Assembly (NCBI GenBank): GCA_027924585.1
Contig: BSBM01000076.1
Coordinates: forward strand, 4,354,501 to 4,418,500
Reading direction: 5' to 3'
Length of the DNA: 64,000 nucleotides
DNA from: Larix kaempferi
Taxonomy: Eukaryota > Streptophyta > Pinopsida > Pinales > Pinaceae
A program made the translations under genes and the position numbers. The notes beneath the pieces were generated by a model. It did no database searches, was not told the origin of the DNA, and saw nothing but the letters and a program-made list of their open reading frames with translations. Each line of letters opens with the position of its first letter. Positions within the stretch are counted from its first letter, which is position 1. Shown piece by piece: positions 53,884 through 64,000 of the stretch.

Positions 53884-56785
53884 CCTGCTTGAGCCCATAA
53901 AGAGCTCTCCGCAACCTGCATACATGCGACTCCCTGCTCTCCACCTCGAACCCCTCTGGATGCTCAATAAATACCTCCTCCTCTATAACTTCGTTGAGGA
54001 AGGAAGTCTTCACGTCCATCTGATGAACGCGCCAACCCATCTTTGCTGCCAATGAGAGAATAGTTCGAATAGAAGAGTATCCAGCAACAGGGGCGAAGGT
54101 CTCCTCATAGTCAATACCTTCCTTCTGCGAAAACCCCTTTGCCACGAAGCGTGCCTTATACTTCTCCACACTTCCGTCTACTGCATGCTTTACTTTGTAG
54201 ATCCACCTAGATCCTACCACCCGTTTTCCTTCTGGCCTCAACACAACCTCCCACACCCGGTTTTTCATGATGGAGTCATACTCCTCAACCATAGCCTCTT
54301 GCCACACATCATGTTGTGCATCCTCCTCAAAACTGGAAGGCTTGGAGTTAATCAACTCCATCATCAGTGCCATATAGCTAAGTCTATCTGGTGGTTTTCT
54401 CCACCTCATGGAGCTCTGTGGAAGAGTCACTTGCCTGGAATCCTGAACTGTGGACTTGTACCACTTAGGCCGTGGCCTAGAGTCTACCTACTGCGGCTGC
54501 TGGATATCCTCCTCCTGCTGCGGCTCATCCTCCAAGTCAATGACCAAAGGATCTTGTCCACCTGACTCCCTCTGACTATCAGAACCTGTGCCTTGTGTCT
54601 GTACCTGTAGCTCCTCCAACTTGACTCCCGAGTCCTGTGCTGGTAAGTCCATAGATCTTCTTAAGGCTCTGTCCTCATCAAACTGGACATCCCTGCTCAC
54701 AATGATCCTCCTGTGAGCCGGGATATATAGCTTGTATGCCTTAGAAGTCTCGTTGTAACCAACTAGTAGCCCTTTCTCACCAGAAGGATCCAACTTCTTC
54801 CTAGTGTCAGCATGAATGTGACAATAGCAGACACTGCCAAATATGCGTAGATGACTCACATCTGGTCTAGTGCTTGTGAAAACCTCCTCAGGTGTCTTCT
54901 TCCCCAAAGTTGTGTGAGGACACCTGTTCTGGATATATACTGTAGTCCGAAATGCCTTGGCCCATAGGAATAGTGGCAATCCCTGATCAAACAACATGGC
55001 CTTGGCTGCACCAACTAGCGTCCTATTTTTCCTCTCCGCCACTCCATTCTGCTGCGGGGTGTGAGGAATAGTGTGCTCCTTCTTGATCCCCTCTGATGAA
55101 CAAAAATCCAAGAACTCCTTGGAGGTGTACTCACCCCCGTTGTCCGTCCTCAATATCTGAATCCTCCTCCCTGTCTGGTTTTCCACCAGAGTCTTGAACT
55201 TTCGAAACCGCTCGAAGACCTTTGACTTGGCCTTCAAGAAATAGATCTAGGTCTTCCTGGAATAGTCATCAATGAATGTGACACAATAACTATAGCCATT
55301 GAAAGAATGGACACTCATAGGTCCGCAAACATCCGAATGCACCAAGTCCAAGGTCCCCTTAGACTTGTGCTCACTTTGTGGGAAAGGATTCCTAATGTTC
55401 TTCCCCAATGCACAACCCTTACAGTGGTTATGCTTCTCCACTTGTACCCGAGGAACTGCAATAAATGCCTGTCTCAAATGCCTCGGTGCTTCATGGTGTA
55501 AGTGTGCCATCCTCCTATGCCACAACTCACTTTGACTGCTGCTGTTGCTGACTAGAGCCTTTGCAGGCTCGAAGTGTAGTTTGTACATCTTCCCGCTCCA
55601 GACCCCAATCATTCGATCCAACTTCTGCTCTGACCCCTTTGGCCTGATATACACTTTCCTATCCCGGAAAGTCACCAAAAAACCCTTGTCCTCTAGGGTG
55701 GAAACGAATATGAGGTTCTTTGTCAACCCTGGAACATATAATACGTCAGCAAAACTGAGGGGTTTTCTAGACTCCCTCTGAAATGAAATAGTACCAACTC
55801 CCTGCGCCTGATACTGCGCATCATCTCCCAACTCAATGTGGAGTTTTACTCCACCCTCCTGCAAGCTCTTGAAGAATGCTATTTGTCTTGTCATATGACA
55901 AGATGCTCTGCTATCAATGTACCAGATGCTGCTGCTTATGGAGCTTTCCATGCAATCTATTAAGCAAAAGTCCTCATCAAAACTCTTGCTGAACTCGTCC
56001 ACCTCTGCAGAACTTGCCATTTGTGTGTTGTTCTTCTTCTTCCTGTCTGGGCACTAGGAGGCAAAGTGTCCATGCTTGTGGCAGATGAAACACTTGACTT
56101 TTGACATGTCAATGTTCTTCTTACCACCCTTCTTCTTTGTCTTTCCCTTGCCCTTTCCTGCTAGGGTTAGAGTCTCTTCATCCATGATCTGTGGGGCACC
56201 GCTGGATGAAATTGAACCTTGACCCATGCGGATCTCCCCTTGCACAAAATCGTCCCACAATCTCTGCCAGTCAGGGAGATTCTCCCTAGCCACCACGCCT
56301 TTGACAAAGACGTTCCATGGCTTAGAAAAGCCACTGATGACTATCCGAACTAGCTCCTCATCTTCGGTCTTAGAGCCCACTGCTCCAAGCTCATTCCTGA
56401 TCTGTGTGAGCCTTGTGAGATAAGGCACCACTCCTTCTCCCTTGGCCATCTTGATACTACGTAGCCTCTCCTGTAGCACCATCTTCCGGTTTTTGTTCTT
56501 ACTCTGGTAAAGGATTTCCAGAGCCTTCCACATTTCCAATGCGGTCTTCTTTCCGGAAAGCTGAGGGACTATGTGATCCTTCACCCCATCCAAGATAATC
56601 AACATGGCTCTAGAATCTACCTTCTTCCACTTTGCCAACTCTACCGGATCTGTGGGCGCAGCCTTCTGATCGTCAATGTGCTCCTCTGCATCACTAACAT
56701 CCAGGATCCTCGTGATCCTCTCTTTCCATGTAGGAAAGTTCTGAGCCCCCTGGAGTCTATCCTCGACTCTCAACTTTACAGCCAT
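53884..56785 (-). pseudogene. Element X gag-protease-integrase-RT (N-terminal part), with premature stops
   Basis: One minus-strand frame starts MAVKLRVEDRLQGAQNFPTW at 56785. It has a Gag core (KKTALEMWKALEILYQSKNK) and knuckle CFICHKHGHFAS-stop-C, with TAG inside the knuckle at about 56055. Protease reads YIDSRASCHMT, Arg replacing the Gly of DSG. Integrase follows: ELWHRRMAHLHHEAP, CKGCALGK, HSDVCGPM, FIDDYSRKT-stop, LRTDNGGEYTSKEF and [14 protein letters not shown] third stop lies near 54490. RT begins EAMVEEYDSIMKNRVWEVVL and reaches RRALYGLKQ at 53889. Stops replacing Gln or Trp codons and the protease change make the copy inactive. Confidence 0.9.
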
Positions 56786-56871
56786 AATGAAGTGTACCTG
56801 TCAAACCCTAGAATAGATCTGCCCCTGATCTATCCAATAACTGTTGCTTTCTCTCAGATCTGCTCAGAAGA

Positions 56872-57898
56872 GCTCTGGTACCATGTAAATTTCCTTAAAA
56901 CCCACTCTTGATTCACAGTATGCAAGTTTTTTTTTTTTTTATAACCCCAAATATTACTGTTAACCACAAATGGATTTCTTCACAAATATTGCAGCGGAAA
57001 ATAAATACTGAGAGAAATAGAACAACAATCACATCAATAGAGACACCAATATTTTTGGGTATGAAAATCCCTGTAAAAAAACCAAGATGGGAAAATCGGT
57101 GCAGCAGTCTGAGGAGATACTTTTATTAACAAGATATAGAACAGTACAATCCATAAATCGATTTTACCCAACCTCGACAATCCGTACAATCGAAACTCAC
57201 AGAGAAATCCCACAAGATCATACGGCCCTCCCGCGTCAACGTGTACGGCCTTTGCGTCAGCGTATGACCCCTGTGTCACCGTATGGCCTCCTGCGTCAAA
57301 CGTACAGCCTCCCCGCGTCACCTGTACGACCTTTGCGTCACCCGTACAGCCGCCTGCGTCACTCGTACGACTGGCCCTGCGTCAGCGTGTATGGCCCTCT
57401 GCGTAAGCTTGTATGACCTCCTTGCAAACTTGTACGGCCTCTTCGATTTGCCTCTGTCGCCCTGTCAATCTCCAGATAGAAGTTCTTCAGTCTCACGCTC
57501 TGCAAAACTCTCCTGCAAACTTTCTTTCTCACTCCACGGCTGAAAGCTATGAGCAAGAAATCTCAACTGTGTGTATGTGTCCTCTCCACCAAATCAATCC
57601 TTCTTGTAACTCAATGGCCAAGTGAAAACCCTAACTTCCCACTATGGATCAATGGATGAGATCCTCCGGTGAGATCAATGGCCAAGATTAGATTAGCCAT
57701 CACTTAAATTATTTTCACTTTAACTTTATAAAAAGTAACTCCATTAAGTCAATTAATAATTAGATCACATAATGCACTTTTCCTAAGTCTAAACTTTGGA
57801 TAAAGGCATTAATCCATTTGGCTTCCTGTTTTATGTCTTCTAGCATGCAAGGACACATGCAAATGATAGAAGACCTTCCTTGTTGCCACTTTCTAACA
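56872..57898 (-). repeat. 5' LTR (56884-57898, 1015 bp) and primer binding site (56872-56883) of element X
   Basis: On the minus strand the LTR starts TGTTAGAAAGTGGCAAC and ends AATTTACA, followed by TGGTACCAGAGC. A CGTCA-rich tandem lies at 57230-57440. Differences from the 3' LTR are spread along the length, with small indels in the tandem. Confidence 0.92.
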
Positions 57899-60800
57899 AA
57901 TAACACATTAGAGCATGTTTTCCTTTTCACACTCTCTTTCATAGAGTAATGTACAAACCATTTCACAATAATACAAGCATTGTTACAGTCTAATTTGCTT
58001 TGTGTATATTTTGTTCATTATTTTTCTTCATTTCTATTCATGCTTTCATGCCCATAACTCCATAATCCAATTTTGATTAAGTTGTCCTATGATTTGCATC
58101 TTGGAATTAGATTATTGGTATCAAATCCATACAATGCAAGCAGTGTAGTTAACTTGTTCATCCGTTCATGTTTATTCCCATTAATACTTTTTTGAATACC
58201 GTTGCCTCGATCTTCAACCTTTTTATTTTTGATTATTTTCCTACTAGAACACAAAATACCACCACGACAGCATCAAAAGATACCAACACAATCTCTTTGA
58301 CGGAACAACTCCTCGAGGATTAATTGATTGATAGAAAAGAGGCATGATCGATGAGTTCATGAAGATTCTGAAGAATATCATGAGTGTATATGACTTCACT
58401 AGCATTAGTTCTTAAGCACCCTGTTATCACCTAAACTGTAGTTACCCCTATGGATGTATCCACTCATGGATGGCAATAGGGAGGGGCAACTCAAAAGGTG
58501 CAACCACGATCACCTTGACCTCCAATAGATGGTTGTCATGCCAGTCGAAGCAACCTTCGCTTTATGTTATCTAGCCCAGATAACAAAGGGGGAGACCCGA
58601 TCTACTCCCAACAGGAGAGATCAAAACCAAGACACCAAATCAAGTTAATTCTAAGTGAAATAAGGTGTATGGTTTATCCTAGACCTTAGGATGAAGTCAC
58701 AAGACAAGTGAGGGGTTCAATGAGTATAGCTTTGGTTCATTATTGATGTGAAAGTGACTTATGATTTGTGAAATAGGATCCAGGATTTATGTACTAGTTC
58801 AATGTGACAAAATCCACTGCCTTGGGAACCGTGTCCAATGCAGGGTAGTTTAAGGGTTGAATTGGGGCTAACTAGTACAAGTGACAAGCTTGATCATGAT
58901 ACATGATGACATTAAAGGGTTTAGTTCGCCACACAAGGGTCAAACCACAAGTTAATCCAACAATCTAGGAAAGTCGAATTGACTTGGAGAGAGACCAGTG
59001 CCTTGGGAATTGGGAAAATGGAGTCAAAGTGTAATTAACTTGTGATTGATAACTCCTATTGTATGAGACAAGTGGGCAATTAAAGTCTTGATGGATGAAT
59101 AGGTCTAGATCTAGAGATTCAAGGTTTGACCTAAGTGGACCACAATCCCTTAAAACAAGGAATGCTATCCCCAAGGCAAGATTTGATGAAGAGACACACT
59201 AGACCTAGGTTTTGAATTATGCCCGTTCCAAATTCACTAAAATCTCAAGTACCCACGTCCTAGAAGTGAACCAACTCACTTCTCCAAGGTGGTGCGACTT
59301 TACCCAAGGAGTCTAAAAAGTGGGATAAATCAATCAAGACAAGTCCAATGGCATCCAAATTTTAGATCCAAGTAGTTTAGGCAAGTGAGAGTATGGATCT
59401 ATAATTTCAAGGCAATCCGATGGCTAGATCTTACTAGATCTGAGTTTAAAGATACCAAGTGGTCCAAAATGGGGATTAAATCCCTTAAAATGTGGAATAG
59501 GGCCCACAAGGTAGAAATCAGAAAAGTGACAATTTGGGGGTAGGTTATTGGATGTGTAGATCACGAATCAAGTGGAATCTCAACTACCCACGTACTAGAT
59601 CTAGGTCAACCCACCCAAACTAGGAAGTGCGCCCTTGCTTGGAGAGGCTAAATGCCTTGGGAAGAGGGTCAAATGGAGGCCAATCCTCACCAAACTATAG
59701 ATCCGGGATGCCGTGGATACTATAGAGGTGGGTTTTAAATTTCTTGCTCAAGAAGCCACTAGATCTTAGTAGATCTGAAAAAATGTAAAAATGGGGTTTT
59801 GATTGATTAGGGTTTTAAATATTTTAGACAAGTGGATAGATCATGGAGATAGAACTTACCTTGAGATCATACCTAAGTGATGAAGAGAGATGCTTTGATG
59901 TTGAGGAAGATTCCTGCAGAGATCAAATGAGAGATTGTTGATTTTGCTTGCCAAATTGATGCCCTAGCCCACAAGTGCGCCCTCCTTTACCTGTCAATCC
60001 AAGGAAAATCCATTTCAATCAGAGAGGTCAAGTATGGAGGAAATACAAGTAAAATGCAATGATAACATAGAATAGAAGGTCCTGGGACAGTAATACTCCC
60101 TGTTACCAACGAAGAGATCCAAAGAAGAAGTAGGGAGAGTCTTCCCCTACCAATACTTCCTCCTCAAAGCAAATCAGCCTCCACCTGTAGATGCAAAAAC
60201 GTGGTACAAAAGATATGGCAAAACAAGATCTCCAATAACTCATTGCAAAGGAAGAACCAACGAACGAACACCAAAAACATTCACCACAACACTGGAGATA
60301 GATGCAATAATAATTTTCTATTCCAATAATCCAGAGCCACAAGTCCCTTTACAATGAGAAGCTCTCTCCTTTAAATAGGAAGGAGAGGCATCAAAATCCT
60401 AACCACTTTTTGAATGAGTGGCTGAGATTAAAAGATACAAATGTCTAATCAATGGTTGAGATGAGCTCAACAAATAAATACATGGATCACTAATAAAATA
60501 TAACATAAGTGGACAAAATCGCCCTAGGAGAGGGGAATCCCACCATATCATGATGACAAAATATAATAAGAAGCTTATGGTGGGTCCAAGGGCTAATTTT
60601 AGCCACTCTTGGTCAATCCCCATAGCACAATAATAATAAAATAGTCATCAATATACCAAATCGTGCCTCTATGGACAAACGTAGGCCTCAAAAGACCTCA
60701 GAAATCATCAGAAAGTGCCATAAGTGATGGATGCGGGTCCTGATGAAGCTGAAACTGCTGGAGGAGGTGTGGAAGACATCAATCCATCATCACTGATCAT

Positions 60801-62999
60801 CCCATGCCAAGACATTGCCTTAGTAGCCCAAATCGAATTCCTCTATAGCCATTTCTACCAATCCTGAAATGCCTCGGGAAGCGTGTAACTGCCCCAAATT
60901 GCCTCCTGGAGTGCCTGCGCTGTCAAGGTGAGGGCACCAGTGTGTCCGGGAGGGGGGTAATATGGTAAAAACAAGTGGCTGGACCACCCCCTCCAAGCAC
61001 AGCGCCCTAGGTCAACCAAATAAAAATCCTCTCTGCTCTGACAAGGTCTTCGACAGACCAAAACTGCACTGGGATAGCCTACTGAGGCTCAATCATCATT
61101 GTAACTGCCCGGAACTGAAAACAAACTGTCTCATTGGACTCAGAAGGTCAAAATCTATCCAAGATGTGTACTCATACACCATATGGATCTCTGCATGATC
61201 ATATAATATATCCAATATACCGGAACAGGTCAAATAATAATAATCTATAAATGATCAAATAATGCTGTAAACCATGAATCATCATCATAACCCTGTATCT
61301 GCTGCATAGAATCATCATGTACATGTGCATAGACCATATATCATCTATCCATATCATCACAAGGTCCAACCATCTCATGTCCTATAGTTGACCTTGGTTC
61401 AACTAGGTTTGACCAAGTCAACATGACCAAATATAACTCAGACCACCATCATAAGCTGCTGCAAAGTGTCAAAGGTTAACGCATGCTCTACAACTTATTC
61501 AAATAACAATTATAACACAAAGTAATCATTACTGGCGATCTAAATCCAAATATATAATGTCATTAATTTTATTATTACTTAGACTAGACTTTCAAGACCA
61601 TACTCACTTCATAGCTATGATCAATTTGTTAGTGAAGGGTGAATGCTAAAATAAACTAGCTAGGCTAAGGGATGACTTGACTAACTTAACTTTGTGACAC
61701 TTTGGCAAAGGGAAAGGGAATACACACCATAGTATATACTGAATGAGCAACAACACAGGGAATGGCGGTGTCTCACAAATGGATGAGTTGTTTAAAGAAG
61801 GTTTATTCACCTTTAACAGATGCGCACAATCCATAATACAAATGAGGCCAGCAATAATTTAGATATAGCATTTAAGTTCCATTGCTTTTTGGGCCTGAAG
61901 TTTCCATAGCCTTGATCTATGTGTGTTTATAAACACATTGCATAGATTTACATTTATTTTAGGCTTTCTGCTGCAGGTGTGTTTTTAAGGCACTTGTTTA
62001 CCTGAGCACTTCTAGGTGTGTCACAGACAGCTTGTTTACCTAGGTATTTACATTTCCAAAAGATATAACATTTTATTTTCATGGCCATTTTCATTTGGCA
62101 TGCCTTTCATTCATGTGTGTTGAAAAACACATTGCATGAACGGGCTTTTCATACAAGATATAACATTTCATTTTTCCAGATTTTGTATTCATGGCAGCAC
62201 TAAAAGTTTCAGGTTTAGCCAACACAACTTTAGTGACTAGGGGGAATTCACAAGGAACTCCAACTCACCATAGGTAAGTTTTGTCACCAACTCAGAGCCG
62301 AGACACAATAAACAGGGAAGCTCATCCAATACAGAGGCTACAGTGGGGAAAATATCCTCCATGTCACTAGTCAAGTAGTAAGTCAAGGTGATAAACTAAA
62401 AGGTAGGCAATGGATGGATGAAGACAATGAATTATGGAGCCAACACTAGCAAGCCAAGGTATGGTGGAATGATCACCTCTATTCTCCCTAGGGAGGGTAA
62501 AACCAATGAGTATGAATAGTGAACTTCTAAGTCTGAGTAGGGACAATATAATATATATAATAAGATCAACCAGGTCCACATATCTATATGATCGCCAGAT
62601 CATGACACTAAGTGCTAAGACATGCCATAAGAATAAATATAAAAGCAATATAACCATAACACAATGATATACCTGCTGAGTCGTATACCTGAATGCTCAT
62701 CATCTGAACCATCATCTGTCCTCTGAAACTGCTACTGCAACTCTGGGCACTATTGACTGCTCTGTACAAATGGTATAATGGCTACATCGGTCATCTCTCT
62801 GAGTGTCCTGAGACTCGGTCATGGCATGGGGAATACAACTGCTGTCCAAAATCTGATATTGATCCAATATAGATGCTCATCTCAGCATCTCAATGTAAGG
62901 GAACTGGCTGAATAGTGTACTGGAATCAGAAAAGTAATGTATGGTAGCCCGACTACTATATATGTGATAACACACCCTTCAATAGAGCCGCACCCTTCA
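57899..62999. other. Non-coding DNA without recognisable genes
   Basis: ORFs are all short and unlike known families. Visible structure is limited to diverged phrases such as CCTTGGGAA with AGTGGTCCAAAATGG-type text in 58800-59750, and an AACACATTGCAT hairpin repeat near 61922 and 62115. It may be old gypsy LTR or spacer sequence. Confidence 0.5.
61915..62180. repeat. Diverged ~194-bp direct repeat with a palindromic core
   Basis: TGTGTTTATAAACACA (61922-61937) is a perfect 16-bp palindrome followed by TTGCAT. TGTGTTGAAAAACACATTGC recurs about 194 bp downstream. Flanking phrases such as TTGTTTACCT and AAGATATAACATTT also recur. Confidence 0.45.
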
Positions 63000-63740
63000 A
63001 GGTCTGGATGAACCTTGACATCCCCAACCTTGAGTGGAGGGTTGATGTAGATGTACTAGATCTCTATATTGGACAACTTGAGTCATACTTCCCCAAAAAT
63101 GATCTCACCGACAATGACAAAGTCACCATGGCTACATTGAAGATGTCCACCATAGTGCAACATTGGTAGGAGAACCTCAATGAACAATGCATCACAAACA
63201 AGAAACTCCCGATTGATATATGGGAAGACTTTGTTGCTACGATCAAGGAATCTTTCTATCCTCCCAAGCATGATGAGTAATGATAAAAATGATGGCAACA
63301 ATTATGCAATGTAGAGACCAAACTGCCAGAGCTATATCGATGATTTTTATCAACTCATCCCATAGTTGCTCATTGCATATTCAAATAAGTACAAAGTCTT
63401 CAAGTATGTAAGTGATCTTAGTCCCTATATTCAACAAGAGATGGAGTTCTTCAATTTGATTTCTCTTGCATGTGCATATCACTTTGCTGTGAAGTTTGAA
63501 AAAAAGTTGCAACACAAGAAGGACAAGGGCCCTATGTAATAGAAAAGTGACTTCAAGCAATTATAAAATTTGGTGCATGACTAGCAGAAACATGGGAAGA
63601 AGAATGCACTATAAATGAATACCAACCTAGATGAAAAGGCCAACATTGGGAAATGGTGTGACTACCACAGGTTTCTTTGGCATGACCAGTTAGATTGTTG
63701 AGCACACACAATCTTCATTTCCACACTCTAACTTATAGAG
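63000..63740 (+). pseudogene. Ty3/gypsy gag relic
   Basis: Translation near 63015-63280 gives LDIPNLEWRVDVDVLDLYIG, QLESYFPKNDLTDNDKVTMA, a stop where a Trp is usual (VQHW-stop-ENL), and LPIDIWEDFVATIKESFYPP. Further right are IDDFYQLIP, SDLSPYIQQEMEFFNLISLA and a knuckle-like DYHRFLWHDQLDC near 63660-63700. This is the gypsy retrotransposon Gag core with several stops and a frameshift near 63280. LTR and pol were not seen within the remaining bases. Confidence 0.75.
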
Positions 63741-64000
63741 GAATCTGCACATGGAGATGCATCATTCTAAAATTCTTTAGTATCCAAGACATTGAATGTA
63801 AATATATTTCTATGTAGGGTCCTGATCCTGGATTTGTGGATCCTTGTTTCAAATTTGGATTCGGATACGGATCTACTAGGATCCATGTAGGATCCACCGG
63901 TTGGGAATATTCAAATAGTTCAGAGGCGGTTCCTGATTTTTGGAGGCAAATCTATTGGCACTTAACCCCACCATTTGAGTATCCCAAGGAAATTCGATGT
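63741..64000. other. Unassigned sequence at the right edge
   Basis: It contains diverged GGATCC and GGATACGGATC repeats (63820-63900), but nothing codable was recognised. Confidence 0.4.

Larger units (their letters stand above)
37786..57898 (-). mobile_element. Ty1/copia element X, split by element Y
   Basis: LTRs lie at 37786-38791 (3') and 56884-57898 (5'). Internal sequence is 38792-39875 plus 53889-56883, about 4.1 kb, so X without Y is about 6.1 kb. Gag, protease, integrase, RT and RNase H are all on the minus strand and in one frame, broken by stop codons. The primer site reads TGGTACCAGAGC, one base from the usual TGGTATCAGAGC. The TSD is imperfect (AATAG left, AATAA right). LTRs differ by several percent by eye, which fits X being the oldest member of this nest. 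Y entered the RT just after the GLKQ block. Confidence 0.92.

Noticed and set aside
37781-57903. A perfect TSD for element X
   Set aside because: The flanks read AATAG and AATAA, only four of five identical, so it is reported as imperfect.

Overview
This looks like nuclear DNA of a seed plant with a large, repeat-rich genome. It is AT-rich and made almost entirely of transposable elements: Ty1/copia and Ty3/gypsy LTR retrotransposons primed by the plant initiator-Met tRNA, plant LINEs with a terminal RNase H, tRNA-derived SINEs and one hAT transposon. It also holds a short fragment of plant-type mitochondrial 18S rRNA. A gymnosperm is plausible from the element mix, but that is only a guess. 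No host gene is certain; the best candidate is a short first exon at 34852-35109.

Layout. 1-1420: 3' end of a decayed copia element. 1421-6174: non-coding, with a cluster of small hairpins. 6175-22455: an old Ty3/gypsy element. It carries a gag-only copia derivative (9241-12154, TSD TCAAC) in its internal region, and in its 3' LTR a 7.26-kb copia element (13699-20955, minus strand, TSD GAGAC) and a solo LTR (21785-22202, TSD TATTC). 22456-27118: non-coding, with a possible gypsy LTR. 27139-29123: 5'-truncated LINE (minus strand) with a 20-bp TSD. 29801-29991: SINE. 30290-32750: second LINE (plus strand). 33400-35300: the only stretch that resembles low-copy host DNA. 36262-37172: gag relic and a second SINE.

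37786-57898 is a three-level nest. Copia element X (minus strand, 1.0-kb LTRs) is split inside its reverse transcriptase by copia element Y (plus strand, 39876-53883, about 2.45-kb LTRs, TSD CCTGC). Y is split between gag and protease by hAT element Z (minus strand, 44432-48119, 8-bp TSD GATCAGAC). 57899-63000 is non-coding; 63000-63740 is a gypsy gag relic.

The insertion borders fix relative ages: Z is younger than Y, and Y younger than X. This agrees with LTR divergence counted by eye: about 1% for Y and several percent for X. The Y pol polyprotein (48128-51246) is the only fully open retrotransposon pol. The hAT transposase ORF is long and open but has Asn where the first catalytic Asp is expected. 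The most unusual signal is a series of perfect stem-loops (14950-15823) between pol and the 3' LTR of the 7.26-kb copia element: the stems differ but stay complementary around a constant core.
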